A stretch of 64,000 nt of DNA from WVYX01 sp039592335. Its GTDB lineage: Bacteria > Gemmatimonadota > Gemmatimonadetes > Gemmatimonadales > GWC2-71-9. This document shows positions 49,026 through 57,824 of the stretch, piece by piece (within the stretch, counting starts at the first letter, position 1; each line of letters begins with the position of its first letter). The notes under the pieces were generated by a model that did no database searches, was not told where the DNA came from, and saw only the letters and a list, made by a program, of their open reading frames with translations. The translations under genes and the position numbers were made by a program. The stretch lies in assembly GCA_039592335.1 (NCBI GenBank), contig JBDHBX010000012.1:1-64000 (forward strand), in the 5' to 3' direction.

Positions 49026-49948
49026 GTCGTCTCGACCCTCAGCATCTTGTCGCCTACGAGGAAGCGCGAGCCCTGCTGGAGGAGGACCTCACCGCGGACC
49101 GAAACGGCGACACCGTTGCGGCTCCCCAGATCGGCGATGACGAAGTCGGCGTCCTCGGAGCGGATCTCCGCGTGCATGCCGCTCATCGACGGGTCGTAGG
49201 GGAAGGTGCAGTCGCCCTCGTCCCGCCCGACGCGGACGTTGCGTCCGGGGGAGAGGTGGAAGACGTCTCGGGCTGAGCCGTCGCTGCGCATCTGCGTGAC
49301 GCAGGCGATGTCGGCGCTCGGCACGAGGCTCCCCATGCGGCGCGTGGCATCCCGGTCGGGTGGGTGCGGTCCCGGGTACCCGAGGCGGCGATACTCGAGC
49401 ACCTGTGAGCCGATGAGGATGCGGTCGCCGTCGATCAGGCGATGCGGCTGGTCGATGAACAGCCAGGTACCGTTGCGGCTCCCCAGGTCGCGTACGTACA
49501 GCTCCTCGCCACGTGCCATGATCTTCACGTGCAGCGGCGACATGAACACGTCCTCGGCGAACTCCAGCCCGGCGCCCTCGCGGCCGATGGTGGTCTCGCC
49601 TGCGGGCAGCGGGAAGCGGTTCGCCACGGCGCCCGACTCGTCGAGCAGTACCAGCGCGTACTGCGAGGCAGGCCCGGTCGCGAGCCGTTCGGCGGAGACG
49701 CGCTGCTGCGATACACGGCCGGTGAGGTCCAGGCCGCAGGCGGGGCAGAACTTGGTGCTCTCGCTCGCCGCCGTACCGCAGCGGGCGCACGCCGGGCCGG
49801 TGGGCGTCTGGACGACTCGCTTGCCGCACTCGGGACAGAAGGGCAGGCCGGCGACCACCTCTGCGCTGCACGACGGACAGATCGTGCTGTCGGCGGAGCG
49901 ACGGGGCCCGGTCGCTTCCAGACCGGGGTCTTGCGGGGGTCCGGTCAC
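49022..49948 (-). CDS. Double zinc-ribbon, double FHA domain protein
   Basis: 308 residues, soluble. Two CxxC zinc ribbons (CPSC ... CPECG and CARCG ... CPACG) occupy residues 20-75. Two FHA domains follow: TIGREGAGLEF with LGSRNGTWLF, and VGRDEGDCTF with LGSRNGVAVS. Such proteins act as phospho-threonine adaptors, probably for the kinase whose gene overlaps it by four bases. It is the promoter-proximal gene of the cassette. Confidence 0.88.
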   Translation of the reverse strand: MTGPPQDPGLEATGPRRSADSTICPSCSAEVVAGLPFCPECGKRVVQTPTGPACARCGTAASESTKFCPACGLDLTGRVSQQRVSAERLATGPASQYALVLLDESGAVANRFPLPAGETTIGREGAGLEFAEDVFMSPLHVKIMARGEELYVRDLGSRNGTWLFIDQPHRLIDGDRILIGSQVLEYRRLGYPGPHPPDRDATRRMGSLVPSADIACVTQMRSDGSARDVFHLSPGRNVRVGRDEGDCTFPYDPSMSGMHAEIRSEDADFVIADLGSRNGVAVSVRGEVLLQQGSRFLVGDKMLRVETT

Positions 49949-49999
49949 GCGGATTGCTCCATGTGGGCCAGGTAGTGATGAGGTTGTTGGCGGCGTGCC

Positions 50000-50028
50000 A
50001 ATCTACACCTCGCCAGATAGGGGGTCAA
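50000..50028 (-). promoter_or_regulatory. Promoter of the FHA/kinase/phosphatase/protease cassette
   Basis: Read on the minus strand: TTGACC (50028-50023), a 17-base spacer and TAGATT (50005-50000). The leader to the ATG at 49948 is about 45 bases. It lies back to back with the promoter of the amidase gene. Confidence 0.65.
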
Positions 50029-50032
50029 CCAA

Positions 50033-50043
50033 GTCAAATTGAC
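50033..50043. promoter_or_regulatory. Palindrome GTCAAATTGAC between divergent promoters
   Basis: A perfect 5-1-5 inverted repeat that overlaps the -35 box of the amidase promoter and lies 5 bases from the -35 box of the opposite promoter. GGTCAACC (50023-50030) is a second, related half-site pair. The position suits a regulator controlling both directions. Confidence 0.35.
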
Positions 50044-50068
50044 GTAGTTCGTTGGTATTGTGTAGGTT
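50039..50068 (+). promoter_or_regulatory. Probable leaderless promoter of the amidase gene
   Basis: TTGACG (50039-50044), an 18-base spacer and TAGGTT (50063-50068). The -10 ends 8 bases before the ATG at 50077 with no Shine-Dalgarno sequence between, the same layout as at trpS (same -10 hexamer). Confidence 0.5.
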
Positions 50069-50076
50069 CCGCCACC

Positions 50077-52065
50077 ATGTCACGCTCCGTCCGTCACGCC
50101 GCCCTGTGGGTTTCCGGACTGCTCGGCGTGGCATGCGCTGGTCCCTCGCCGACCGAGTTCTGGCCGGTCGAGGCCCGCGACCCGCCCGCCGCACCGGCTC
50201 CAACCCGTGGTCCTCTCGCGGTGAGCATCGTGTACCCGCGACCGCAGGAGCGGATCGACGCGGGCAGCGGTGAGTGGTGGCTGGTGCCTGTGGACTCGAC
50301 GTACACCGTGCAGAGCCGCGACTCGACCTTCGTGTTCGGCATGGCTGGGCGCGGCGACGCGAGCGTGATAGTCAATGGCGAGACCGTTCCGGTCTATCCC
50401 ACCGGAGGGTGGATCGCGTGGCTACCGCTCCCGGCCGTCGACTCCGTGATGACCTTCGATGTGCGGGCGGTGGCCGGGCGCGACACCGCGCGTGTCACGA
50501 TGGTCGCTCCCGTTGTGCCGCGCTTTCGCGCGCCGCCCGAAGGTGTGTGGATCGATACGACCTCGTTCTCGCCCACGGGCGATCGCTGGGTGTTGCCGGA
50601 CGAGGAAGTGCGCCTGGCGGTGCGGGCGAGTCCCCGCGCGACGGTGCGGCTGCTGCTTCCCGACAGCACCGACCTGCTGTTCCGTCGTGATCCGCGGCCT
50701 GAGGACCTCTCCTGGGGAGAGCGCGCCTTTGGCACGGTGCAGCCGGGTGAGCGGTCCCTCAGGGCCGACCGCTACCTGGTGCGGCACGTCGGGCCGCTGG
50801 GTCCCGATCCGGGTGGCGTGATGGCGCCGGACAGTGCGCCCGCCGTCGAGGACTCAACCTGGGTATGGGTCGAGGCGGCGCTCGGTCCGGACACGGCACG
50901 CGCGCGCTGGCCGTTGCGCATCGTGGTGCTGGATCCAGGCACGGCGCCCGTCGTGGTGGTGAACGACGATCCCGCCGGCACCGGTAGCACCGACAGTGTC
51001 CTGGCGGGACGGCCCTCGCCCTGGGGCACCTACCACTGGTTCTTCCCTACGGGTACCGTGGCCGCCGTGAGCGGGCGCTGGAGTAGCCAGCTGCGGCTGC
51101 GCCTCTCCCGGGCGACGGCCGCGTGGGTCGACGCGCGGGACGCTCACCCGCTCCCCAGCGGGTATCCCCCGCCCACCGGGACGGCGCGCTCGATGCGACT
51201 GATGCCCGGCGATGGCTCCGTGACCCTGCGGGTGCCGCTGCCCGGCCGCGTCCCGTTCGGGGTGGACGAGACCGAGACGAGCGTGCGCCTCACCCTCTAC
51301 GGGGTGGCCGCCGACATGGACTGGGTGCAGTACGGTGGCACCGACCCGTTCGTGCAACGCATCGAGTTCGCGCAGCCGCACTCCGACGTCACCGAAGTGA
51401 CCGTCACCCTGGACCGAGCCGTGTGGGGGTATCGCACGCGCTGGGCAGGCAACGATCTCCTACTGGAGATCCGACGTCCACCGCGCATTGATGCCGCAAG
51501 GCCGCTCCGGGGACGACGGATCATGCTCGATCCGGGGCATCCCCCGGGTGGGGCTATCGGCCCAACGTGGGTGCGCGAGCCCGAGGTCACACTAGCCGTC
51601 GCGCTGCGGGCGAAGGCGCTGCTCGAGGCCAAGGGGGCTCGAGTGGATCTCACACGCGAAGCCGACGGGGCGGTAGGGCTGGCGGACCGACCCCGGCTCG
51701 CCGAAGCTGCCGACGCCGAGGTGCTCGTCTCGATCCACGCCAACGCCCTGCCGGACGGGGTGAATCCGTTCGTGAACAACGGCACCAGCGTGTACTACTA
51801 CCATCCGCGGAGCATCCCGCTGGCCCGGGCGCTGGATCGGGCGCTGGTGTACCAGTTCGGGTTTCGTGACCTCGGGATGGGGCGTGGGGACCTCGCGCTG
51901 GCCCGTCCGACCTGGATGCCGGCGGCGCTCACCGAGGGGCTGTTCCTCATGCTGCCGGATCAGGAAGCGGTGCTGGCTAGCCCTGAGGGGCAGGAGCGCT
52001 ACGCGCGCGCGGTCGTCGACGGGATCGAGGCGTTCCTGAGGGAACGTGCGCTTGGGCAGCCGTGA
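50077..52065 (+). CDS. Lipoprotein N-acetylmuramoyl-L-alanine amidase (amidase_3)
   Basis: 662 residues. A signal peptide ends in a lipobox-like GVACAG, so it is likely anchored to a membrane. The first ~480 residues are beta-rich (PEGA/Ig-like and AMIN-like strands) and probably bind wall or partners. The C-terminal zinc amidase domain has LDPGHPPGG (near 484), the Glu in REPEVTL, SIHANALPDG and the catalytic Glu in LTEGLFLM. It cuts the stem peptide from MurNAc. The ATG at 50077 is favoured by the signal peptide and the promoter position. Four bases separate it from the next gene. Confidence 0.9.
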   Translation: MSRSVRHAALWVSGLLGVACAGPSPTEFWPVEARDPPAAPAPTRGPLAVSIVYPRPQERIDAGSGEWWLVPVDSTYTVQSRDSTFVFGMAGRGDASVIVNGETVPVYPTGGWIAWLPLPAVDSVMTFDVRAVAGRDTARVTMVAPVVPRFRAPPEGVWIDTTSFSPTGDRWVLPDEEVRLAVRASPRATVRLLLPDSTDLLFRRDPRPEDLSWGERAFGTVQPGERSLRADRYLVRHVGPLGPDPGGVMAPDSAPAVEDSTWVWVEAALGPDTARARWPLRIVVLDPGTAPVVVVNDDPAGTGSTDSVLAGRPSPWGTYHWFFPTGTVAAVSGRWSSQLRLRLSRATAAWVDARDAHPLPSGYPPPTGTARSMRLMPGDGSVTLRVPLPGRVPFGVDETETSVRLTLYGVAADMDWVQYGGTDPFVQRIEFAQPHSDVTEVTVTLDRAVWGYRTRWAGNDLLLEIRRPPRIDAARPLRGRRIMLDPGHPPGGAIGPTWVREPEVTLAVALRAKALLEAKGARVDLTREADGAVGLADRPRLAEAADAEVLVSIHANALPDGVNPFVNNGTSVYYYHPRSIPLARALDRALVYQFGFRDLGMGRGDLALARPTWMPAALTEGLFLMLPDQEAVLASPEGQERYARAVVDGIEAFLRERALGQP

Positions 52066-52069
52066 CGTG

Positions 52070-54889
52070 ATGAAGTGGGTGGCCGCCGCCGCGCTCGTGG
52101 CGGGTGTGGCGCCGGCCGCTCACGCGCAGGTGGATCCCAGCGGTGATTGGCGCACGTGGCGGAGCGAGCACTTCCGGGTCCATGGCCACGCACGGGACTC
52201 GGCGGTAGCCCTCACGGTCGTGCGCGAGTCGGAGCGGGCCTACGCCCTGCTCGCCACGGAGCTGCGGCGGCCACGCGGGATCATCGACCTCGTCGTGGCC
52301 GACAACGCGGACTTCTCCAATGGGTTCGCCACGGTGTTTCCCTCGAACCGCCTCACCATCTACGTACGGCCGCCCACGCGCGCCACGTCGATCCTGTACT
52401 ACGACAGTTGGCTACGCATGGTGCTTGTCCACGAGCTGACCCACCTGTTCCATCTCGACCGGGCCGACGGGGTGTGGAACGTGCTGCAGGCGGTGTTCGG
52501 TCGGGCACCGGGATTGTTCCCCAACGCCTACCAGACGTCGTGGGTGACCGAAGGGCTCGCGACCTACTACGAATCGCGCTTCACCGACGCGGGGCGGGTG
52601 ACGGGGAGCTTCCACCAGGAACTGCTCACCGCCGCGGCCCACGATCACCGCTGGGTGCCCGACATCGACGCCACCACGGCGAGTCCGGCGTGGCCCGGCG
52701 GGAACCGGGCCTACGCGTGGGGCACCGAGTTCTTCGTGCAGGAGACGAAGCTGTTCGGGGATACCCTCGTGCCGGGATTCGTGGCCAACACCTCGAAGCA
52801 GATCTGGCCGTTCGGGGTATCTGGGGCCCTGCGAGCGGCGGGCGGCGAGGGTGTGGATGGCGGATGGGATCGGCTGCACGAGCGGGCCTCGCGGCGACCA
52901 TCCGAGCGGCCCGACCGGGAGATCCTCGAACGGGGATTGCGGATCGAGCCCCAGCCAGCGGTCTCCCCGGACGGCACGCGCCTCGCCTACGTGCGGCGCG
53001 AGGGGAGGTCGGAGACCCATCTTGTGATCCGCTCGCTGGCCACCGGCGAAGAGCTGGCCACCCGGCGGGTCAACGCCCAACCCGAGATCGTCTGGGTGGG
53101 GGACACGCTGTACGCGACGCAGATGGACTTCCGCACGCCCGTGGACGTGCGCAGCGACCTGTACCGCTGGGGGCCGGACGGCGACTGGGAGCGGGTCACC
53201 GACGCGGCCCGCCTCGCCCAGCCGTTCGCGGCGCCCGGGGGCGGCGTTGGCGCCGTCGACCTGGCCGCCGAAGCCCGCCGCTTGGTGATCGTCGAGGGCG
53301 GCCGCAAGCGGGAGCTCGAGGCCCCTCCAGCTGCGGCGTACGCTGGGGTCACGCTCTCGCCCGGGGGACGTTGGCTCGCGGCGGCACGCCACAGGGACGG
53401 ACGCTGGGACATCGTGCTGTGGCGGGTGGACGATCCCATGGACGTACGCATGGCGACCGACGATGCCGCGCCGGATCGCGATCCGGTCTGGACGCGCGAC
53501 GGGACACGCCTGCTGTTCACGTCGGAGCGCGACGGGTTCCCGCAGGTCTACGGCTACCGTCCTGCCACCGCAGCGATCACGCGTCTGACGGCGGAGCCCA
53601 CGGGGGCCCGGCAGCCGGCCCTCGCCCCCGACGGCTCGCTGTTCTACAACACCCAGTTCTCCGACGGCTTCGCCCTGGTCAGGCTGGCCTCGCCGCAGGC
53701 GGTGCCCGACGTGACCGATCCGAGGTCGCGGCGCACGTTCGAGCGTGCGCCCGAAGTCGCGGTCGACTCCCAGGGCTACCAGCCGTGGCCGGCCCTGCGG
53801 CCCCATTACTGGATTCCGCTCGTTCACAACGAGGGAGCCACCGGGAGGTTCTGGGGTGCCGGGACGGCGGGGGTCGATCCAATCGGGCGCACCCGGTACT
53901 GGGCGGCCGCCTCGGCCGCCGTGGACCCGTTCCGTGGCGAGCTGGCGGTCGCCGCGGAGCACGCGCGCTGGAAGCACGCGGCCGTCGACGCCGCGTTCAC
54001 CCAGGTGTGGGACGGGGAGCTCGGCATCACGACCGACGGGGACACGATCAACCTCGGGGAGCGGGAGCGGTCCGCCGAGTTGGGGCTCCAACTCCGATGG
54101 CGGCGCTGGCGTTCGTCGCTGGTGACGCGACTCAGCGCCGGCCTGGAGCAGACGTCGTACTTCGACGACGACGCCGGCGGCAATCTGCTCTTCCAGGGCT
54201 CCACCTTCTTCACGGGCGCCCTGGCGGCTCGGGGGCTCTACGCCCAACTGCCGGCCATGGCCATCTCGCGGGAGAACGGGGTGTTGCTCGAGGGGTTGTA
54301 CCGCCACCGGGTGGCCGTCTCTCCGGGCGACACCGGTTGGTCGTACGAGGTGCGGGGCGGGGTGAACGGCTACCTGGCCCTCGACTTGCCGGGCTTCTCC
54401 CACTGGGTGCTCGCCGCCCGCGTCACGGAGGGCCGGACCGGCGGTCCCGCCCCCGACCGGTTTGCCATGGGCGGCGAGTCGGGCGATTTCTTCGAGTTCC
54501 TCCCCGGCTACTCCTTGGGCTCGGGGCGCCGGGCCTTCCCGCTGCGCGGGTATCCGCGCAGTCCCTCGGTTTTCACCAACGCCTTCGTGGCCATCGGGGA
54601 GCTGCGCGTTCCCGTTGTGGTTCTCAACAGCGGGATCTGGAAGCTGCCCTTCGTGCTGGATAAGCTGTCGGTCTCGGTGTTCGGTGAGATGGGGGGCGGA
54701 TGGAACGCGGGTGACGCCCCGGCCCGTGACCGGCTACGCGACGTGGGCGGCGAGCTGGTGTCCGACTGGGGCTTTCTGTACGACACCCCGCTGCGTGTGC
54801 GGATCGGCGTGGCCGTGGCGCTCACCGATGGTCTGGGGGTCTCGGCCGGTAGCCCGAGGGGGTATGTCGCCTTCGGCTCCTCCTTCTAA
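52070..54889 (+). CDS. Secreted gluzincin peptidase - beta-propeller - outer-membrane barrel fusion
   Basis: 939 residues. A signal peptide (KWVAAAALVAGVAPAAHA) is followed by an MA-clan peptidase with HELTH (H121-H125) and E161 in TEGLATYY. A TolB/WD-like propeller runs from about 290 to 560 (repeats such as PAVSPDGTRLAYVRR, WTRDGTRLLFTSERDG, ALAPDGSLFY). The C-terminal ~330 residues are alternating strands ending in aromatic GSSF, as in Omp85-type barrels. The ATG at 52070 gives the signal peptide; a GTG at 52046 would overlap the amidase. Probably a surface-facing envelope protease; the substrate is unknown. Confidence 0.85.
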   Translation: MKWVAAAALVAGVAPAAHAQVDPSGDWRTWRSEHFRVHGHARDSAVALTVVRESERAYALLATELRRPRGIIDLVVADNADFSNGFATVFPSNRLTIYVRPPTRATSILYYDSWLRMVLVHELTHLFHLDRADGVWNVLQAVFGRAPGLFPNAYQTSWVTEGLATYYESRFTDAGRVTGSFHQELLTAAAHDHRWVPDIDATTASPAWPGGNRAYAWGTEFFVQETKLFGDTLVPGFVANTSKQIWPFGVSGALRAAGGEGVDGGWDRLHERASRRPSERPDREILERGLRIEPQPAVSPDGTRLAYVRREGRSETHLVIRSLATGEELATRRVNAQPEIVWVGDTLYATQMDFRTPVDVRSDLYRWGPDGDWERVTDAARLAQPFAAPGGGVGAVDLAAEARRLVIVEGGRKRELEAPPAAAYAGVTLSPGGRWLAAARHRDGRWDIVLWRVDDPMDVRMATDDAAPDRDPVWTRDGTRLLFTSERDGFPQVYGYRPATAAITRLTAEPTGARQPALAPDGSLFYNTQFSDGFALVRLASPQAVPDVTDPRSRRTFERAPEVAVDSQGYQPWPALRPHYWIPLVHNEGATGRFWGAGTAGVDPIGRTRYWAAASAAVDPFRGELAVAAEHARWKHAAVDAAFTQVWDGELGITTDGDTINLGERERSAELGLQLRWRRWRSSLVTRLSAGLEQTSYFDDDAGGNLLFQGSTFFTGALAARGLYAQLPAMAISRENGVLLEGLYRHRVAVSPGDTGWSYEVRGGVNGYLALDLPGFSHWVLAARVTEGRTGGPAPDRFAMGGESGDFFEFLPGYSLGSGRRAFPLRGYPRSPSVFTNAFVAIGELRVPVVVLNSGIWKLPFVLDKLSVSVFGEMGGGWNAGDAPARDRLRDVGGELVSDWGFLYDTPLRVRIGVAVALTDGLGVSAGSPRGYVAFGSSF

Positions 54890-54890
54890 G

Positions 54891-54925
54891 CCCCGCCACG
54901 GGGGCGATTCCCGCCCCGTGCGGGG
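54891..54925 (+). terminator. Hairpin after the peptidase-barrel gene
   Basis: CCCCGCCACGGGG (54891-54903) pairs with CCCCGTGCGGGG (54914-54925), 12 bp with one bulged base and a 10-base loop, starting 2 bases after the stop. There is no T run, so it may be a Rho-assisted or mRNA 3'-end structure. The remaining ~230 bases to 55160 hold no convincing gene. Confidence 0.5.
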
Positions 54926-55109
54926 TGACCATTTGCCATGTGAGGAAGGGCACTGTCCGCGCCCGGGGCGCCGGGCTAACGTGGTGCCGACATAATAGCG
55001 ATGAAGGCTCCGGCGCAGTCGCGACCCTGATCGTGTTCTCCCATTCGGGAATTGCCACGATCTCTTGCAGGGTGCACTGCGGGAGCCCCGCGTGCGTCAC
55101 GGCGACCGG

Positions 55110-55139
55110 TTGACACTCTTCGCTGGCCAGCCGTAGCTT
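55110..55139 (+). promoter_or_regulatory. Promoter of the PEGA/TonB kinase gene
   Basis: A consensus TTGACA (55110-55115), an 18-base spacer and TAGCTT (55134-55139). The leader would be about 14 bases and contains GGGAGAACTGG before the ATG at 55160, a usable ribosome-binding site. Confidence 0.6.
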
Positions 55140-55159
55140 GAATTTTCTGGGAGAACTGG

Positions 55160-57133
55160 ATGTTCTGTTCGCGGTGCGGAACTGAAGTCGACAATCACGC
55201 CAGGTTCTGTCCTTCCTGCGGCCTGGACCTCGCCACGACCACGCCTCTGGCTGCCGTGCAGCCGGAGAAGAGCGAAGAGAACGAGCTCGACGTGGTGCGC
55301 GAGGCCCTCCAGGACGAGTGGGTGATCGAGAAGGAGCTCGGTCGCGGGGGGATGGCCATCGTCTTCCAGGCCCGGGACAAGCACCTCGACCGCGACGTCG
55401 CCATCAAGGTGCTTCCCTTCTCGCTCTCGTTCGACGCCGAGTTCGTCGAGCGCTTCCAGCGCGAGGCCCGCACCGCCGCCAAGCTCGAGCACCCGCATAT
55501 CATCCCGATCTACCGCGTCGGCAAGTCCGGCCGGGTGATCTACTTCGTCATGAAGTACCTGCGCGGCCGCGCCCTGTCGGAGCTGTTGGCCGAGCGGGGT
55601 ACCCTGGGACCGGCCGAGATCCGCCGCGTGCTGGTGCAGACCGCCGGTGCACTGGGATACGCCCACAGCCACGGCATCGTGCATCGGGACATCAAGCCGG
55701 ACAACATCATGTTCGACGAGGTCGGGAACTCGGTGGTGACCGACTTTGGTATCGCGAAAGCGGCGACTGGGTCCCGCCTCACGGGCACCGGGATGTCCAT
55801 TGGCACCCCGCACTACATGAGTCCCGAACAGGCGCGGGCGCAGCCGCTGGACGGGCGGAGCGACATCTACTCCCTGGGCGTGGTGGCCTACCAGGCCCTC
55901 ACCGGGGCGGTCCCGTTCGACGGAGAGGACGCCTTCTCCATCGGCTACAAGCACATCATGGAGGAGGTCCCGACACCGGAGCTCCAGACCGGCGAGCAGC
56001 GCGCCCTCATGGGCGTGATCCGCCGCATGATGTCGAAGTCGTCCAGCGAGCGCTTCCAGGATACGGGAGAGCTGGTGGCTGCCCTGGAGGGGCGGTTCAA
56101 GACGCCGACCCCGAGCGGTGCCGTCAGTTCCTCGGAGTTGCCCACGACCGTGATGCCCCAGGCGGGCACGACGCCCCACACCCCCGTGGGGACGGCAGGA
56201 CCTCGGTCGGCAGCGCTCGACGGCACGCCCACCACACCCACGACGCCCATCCCCAAGGCGCAGGTGGGCCCGGACGGCGAGAAGAAGCGCAGCGGGGTGC
56301 TCGTGGGGATGCTCGCGGTCCTGATGTTGGGAGCCGGTGGGGCCGGCGGCTACTGGTACTTCGCCATGGGGGCGGAGTGGCCGCCCACGTTTGGGGCAGG
56401 GTCCGCCGCGCTGCCCGCAGACTCCGTGGGGGCCGATTCGCTGGCCCTGGCGGCCGGCGACTCGGTGGCGCTGGCCGCGGGTGACTCTGCGGCAGCGGAC
56501 TCCGTGGCAGCAGATTCGGTGGCCGCCGACTCCGTGGAAACGCCCGCGAGTGAGCTCCCACCCACTGGAATCCTCCTGTTGACTGGCGTGCCGTCGCTCG
56601 CCCAGGTCACCGTGGACGGCCAGCCCCAGAGCGGCACGGAGCTCACCGTGGATCCGGGGAGCAAGCGGATTCAGGTCACCAAGACCGGCTTCGACACATT
56701 CACCACGACGGTTCCCGTAGGCCGCGGGGACACGGTCAAGGTCGCGGTGACTCTCACGGCCCAGGCGGCGGCCCCGCCAGTGAGCCGCCCCACGCGGCGG
56801 GTGGATTACTGCACCGACCCCACGGCGGTGGACGAGTACAATGGGGACGGGAGCTGCTTCCAGACGGAGCCGCGCGCCGCCGCGGCACCGCTGGTCCCGG
56901 TGACCCAGGAAGTGTTTGCGCAGAACCCCACGCCGGTCGTCCTGTGGGTGAAGGTGCGATCCGACGGCGAGGCCCAGGAGATCAAGTGGGTGCGGCAATC
57001 CAACTTGCGCGCCTTCTCGCTGGCCGCCGCGCGGTTCGCAATGTCGCAGATGACCTACTCGCCGGCCGAGCGGAACGGTCAGCCGGTGGACGCCTGGGTG
57101 CGCCTCGCACTCCGGGCACGGCCGCAGCGCTGA
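55160..57133 (+). CDS. Ser/Thr kinase with zinc-ribbon, PEGA and TonB-like C-terminal domains
   Basis: 657 residues. The zinc-ribbon is C3-x2-C6 and C17-x2-C20. The Hanks kinase is complete: GRGGMAIVF, K83, HRDIKPDN (175-182), DFG (195-197) and GTPHYMSPEQ. One membrane helix is at 379-399. Next come an Ala-Asp-Ser-Val low-complexity repeat (420-459), a PEGA domain (470-533; VPSLAQVTVDG), and a TonB-C-like domain (585-655; VLWVKVRSDGEAQEIKWV). The extracytoplasmic part could contact the wall or outer-membrane transporters. It has its own promoter and precedes the carbonic anhydrase gene by 10 bases. Confidence 0.92.
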   Translation: MFCSRCGTEVDNHARFCPSCGLDLATTTPLAAVQPEKSEENELDVVREALQDEWVIEKELGRGGMAIVFQARDKHLDRDVAIKVLPFSLSFDAEFVERFQREARTAAKLEHPHIIPIYRVGKSGRVIYFVMKYLRGRALSELLAERGTLGPAEIRRVLVQTAGALGYAHSHGIVHRDIKPDNIMFDEVGNSVVTDFGIAKAATGSRLTGTGMSIGTPHYMSPEQARAQPLDGRSDIYSLGVVAYQALTGAVPFDGEDAFSIGYKHIMEEVPTPELQTGEQRALMGVIRRMMSKSSSERFQDTGELVAALEGRFKTPTPSGAVSSSELPTTVMPQAGTTPHTPVGTAGPRSAALDGTPTTPTTPIPKAQVGPDGEKKRSGVLVGMLAVLMLGAGGAGGYWYFAMGAEWPPTFGAGSAALPADSVGADSLALAAGDSVALAAGDSAAADSVAADSVAADSVETPASELPPTGILLLTGVPSLAQVTVDGQPQSGTELTVDPGSKRIQVTKTGFDTFTTTVPVGRGDTVKVAVTLTAQAAAPPVSRPTRRVDYCTDPTAVDEYNGDGSCFQTEPRAAAAPLVPVTQEVFAQNPTPVVLWVKVRSDGEAQEIKWVRQSNLRAFSLAAARFAMSQMTYSPAERNGQPVDAWVRLALRARPQR

Positions 57134-57143
57134 GCACCACTCC

Positions 57144-57647
57144 GTGATTCATCCCAGTGCGTTCATCGCCCCGGGGGCCCAGGTCCTCGGGGATGTTTCG
57201 TTGGGGGAGCACGCCAGCCTGTGGTACAACACGGTGGTCCGCGGGGACATGGCGCCCATCGCCATCGGTGCGGAGACCAATATCCAGGATCTCTCCATGG
57301 TGCACGTGGACGAAGGCGTGCCGTGCACCATTGGGCGACGCGTGGGCGTGGGCCACCGGGCCATCCTCCACGGCTGCACTGTCGAGGACGAGTGCCTGGT
57401 GGGTATGGGCGCGATCCTCCTCAATGGGGTGAGTGTGGGGAGGGGCTCGGTGATCGGCGCGGGGGCGGTCGTGCCGGAGGGGGTGGAGATTCCCCCCGAC
57501 TCGGTGGTTCTGGGGGTGCCGGCGCGGATCGTGCGCGCTGTCGATGGCGTGCTGCGGGAGCGCATCCAGTCCACATGGCGGCACTATGTCGAGCAGGCGC
57601 GGCGACGCAAGGCGGGGGAGGTGCCACGGCACTCGATACCTGGTTAG
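57144..57647 (+). CDS. Gamma carbonic anhydrase family protein
   Basis: 167 residues, left-handed beta-helix of hexapeptide repeats. The three zinc histidines are in SMVHVDEG and GHRAILHGC; the NTVVRGDMAPI and NIQDLS motifs are typical of the YrdA/Paa-type group. Members may be carbonic anhydrases or acyl-carrier enzymes, and activity often cannot be predicted. The GTG start lies 10 bases after the kinase gene, so they may be cotranscribed. Confidence 0.9.
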   Translation: MIHPSAFIAPGAQVLGDVSLGEHASLWYNTVVRGDMAPIAIGAETNIQDLSMVHVDEGVPCTIGRRVGVGHRAILHGCTVEDECLVGMGAILLNGVSVGRGSVIGAGAVVPEGVEIPPDSVVLGVPARIVRAVDGVLRERIQSTWRHYVEQARRRKAGEVPRHSIPG

Positions 57648-57824
57648 CAGATATGTGATGTGCAAAGCAACGAAGCACGGTGTCGCGGGGCTTCCCATCG
57701 CCACTTGCGTGGCTTCATGATGCCCTCTACCTTGCCCCCCCGCGCCAAGCCACCGGCCGTAGGACTTTTCTCAGATCGATTAGCTTTCATCGTGGGCCAA
57801 TTTCAGCCTCTCGACGGGGGATTC

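Noticed and set aside
52147..54663. An 838-codon ORF in another frame of the peptidase-barrel gene
   Set aside because: Gly/Arg/Ala-rich translation without motifs; the overlapping frame has a signal peptide, HELTH and propeller repeats.
54925..55113. A 62-residue ORF between the barrel gene and the kinase gene
   Set aside because: It overlaps the end of a hairpin and the -35 box of the kinase promoter region, and has no good start signal or recognisable feature.
57648..57824. Cobalamin riboswitch upstream of nrdJ
   Set aside because: Only a 5-bp hairpin (57700-57713) is visible; the B12-box and the extended fold are absent.
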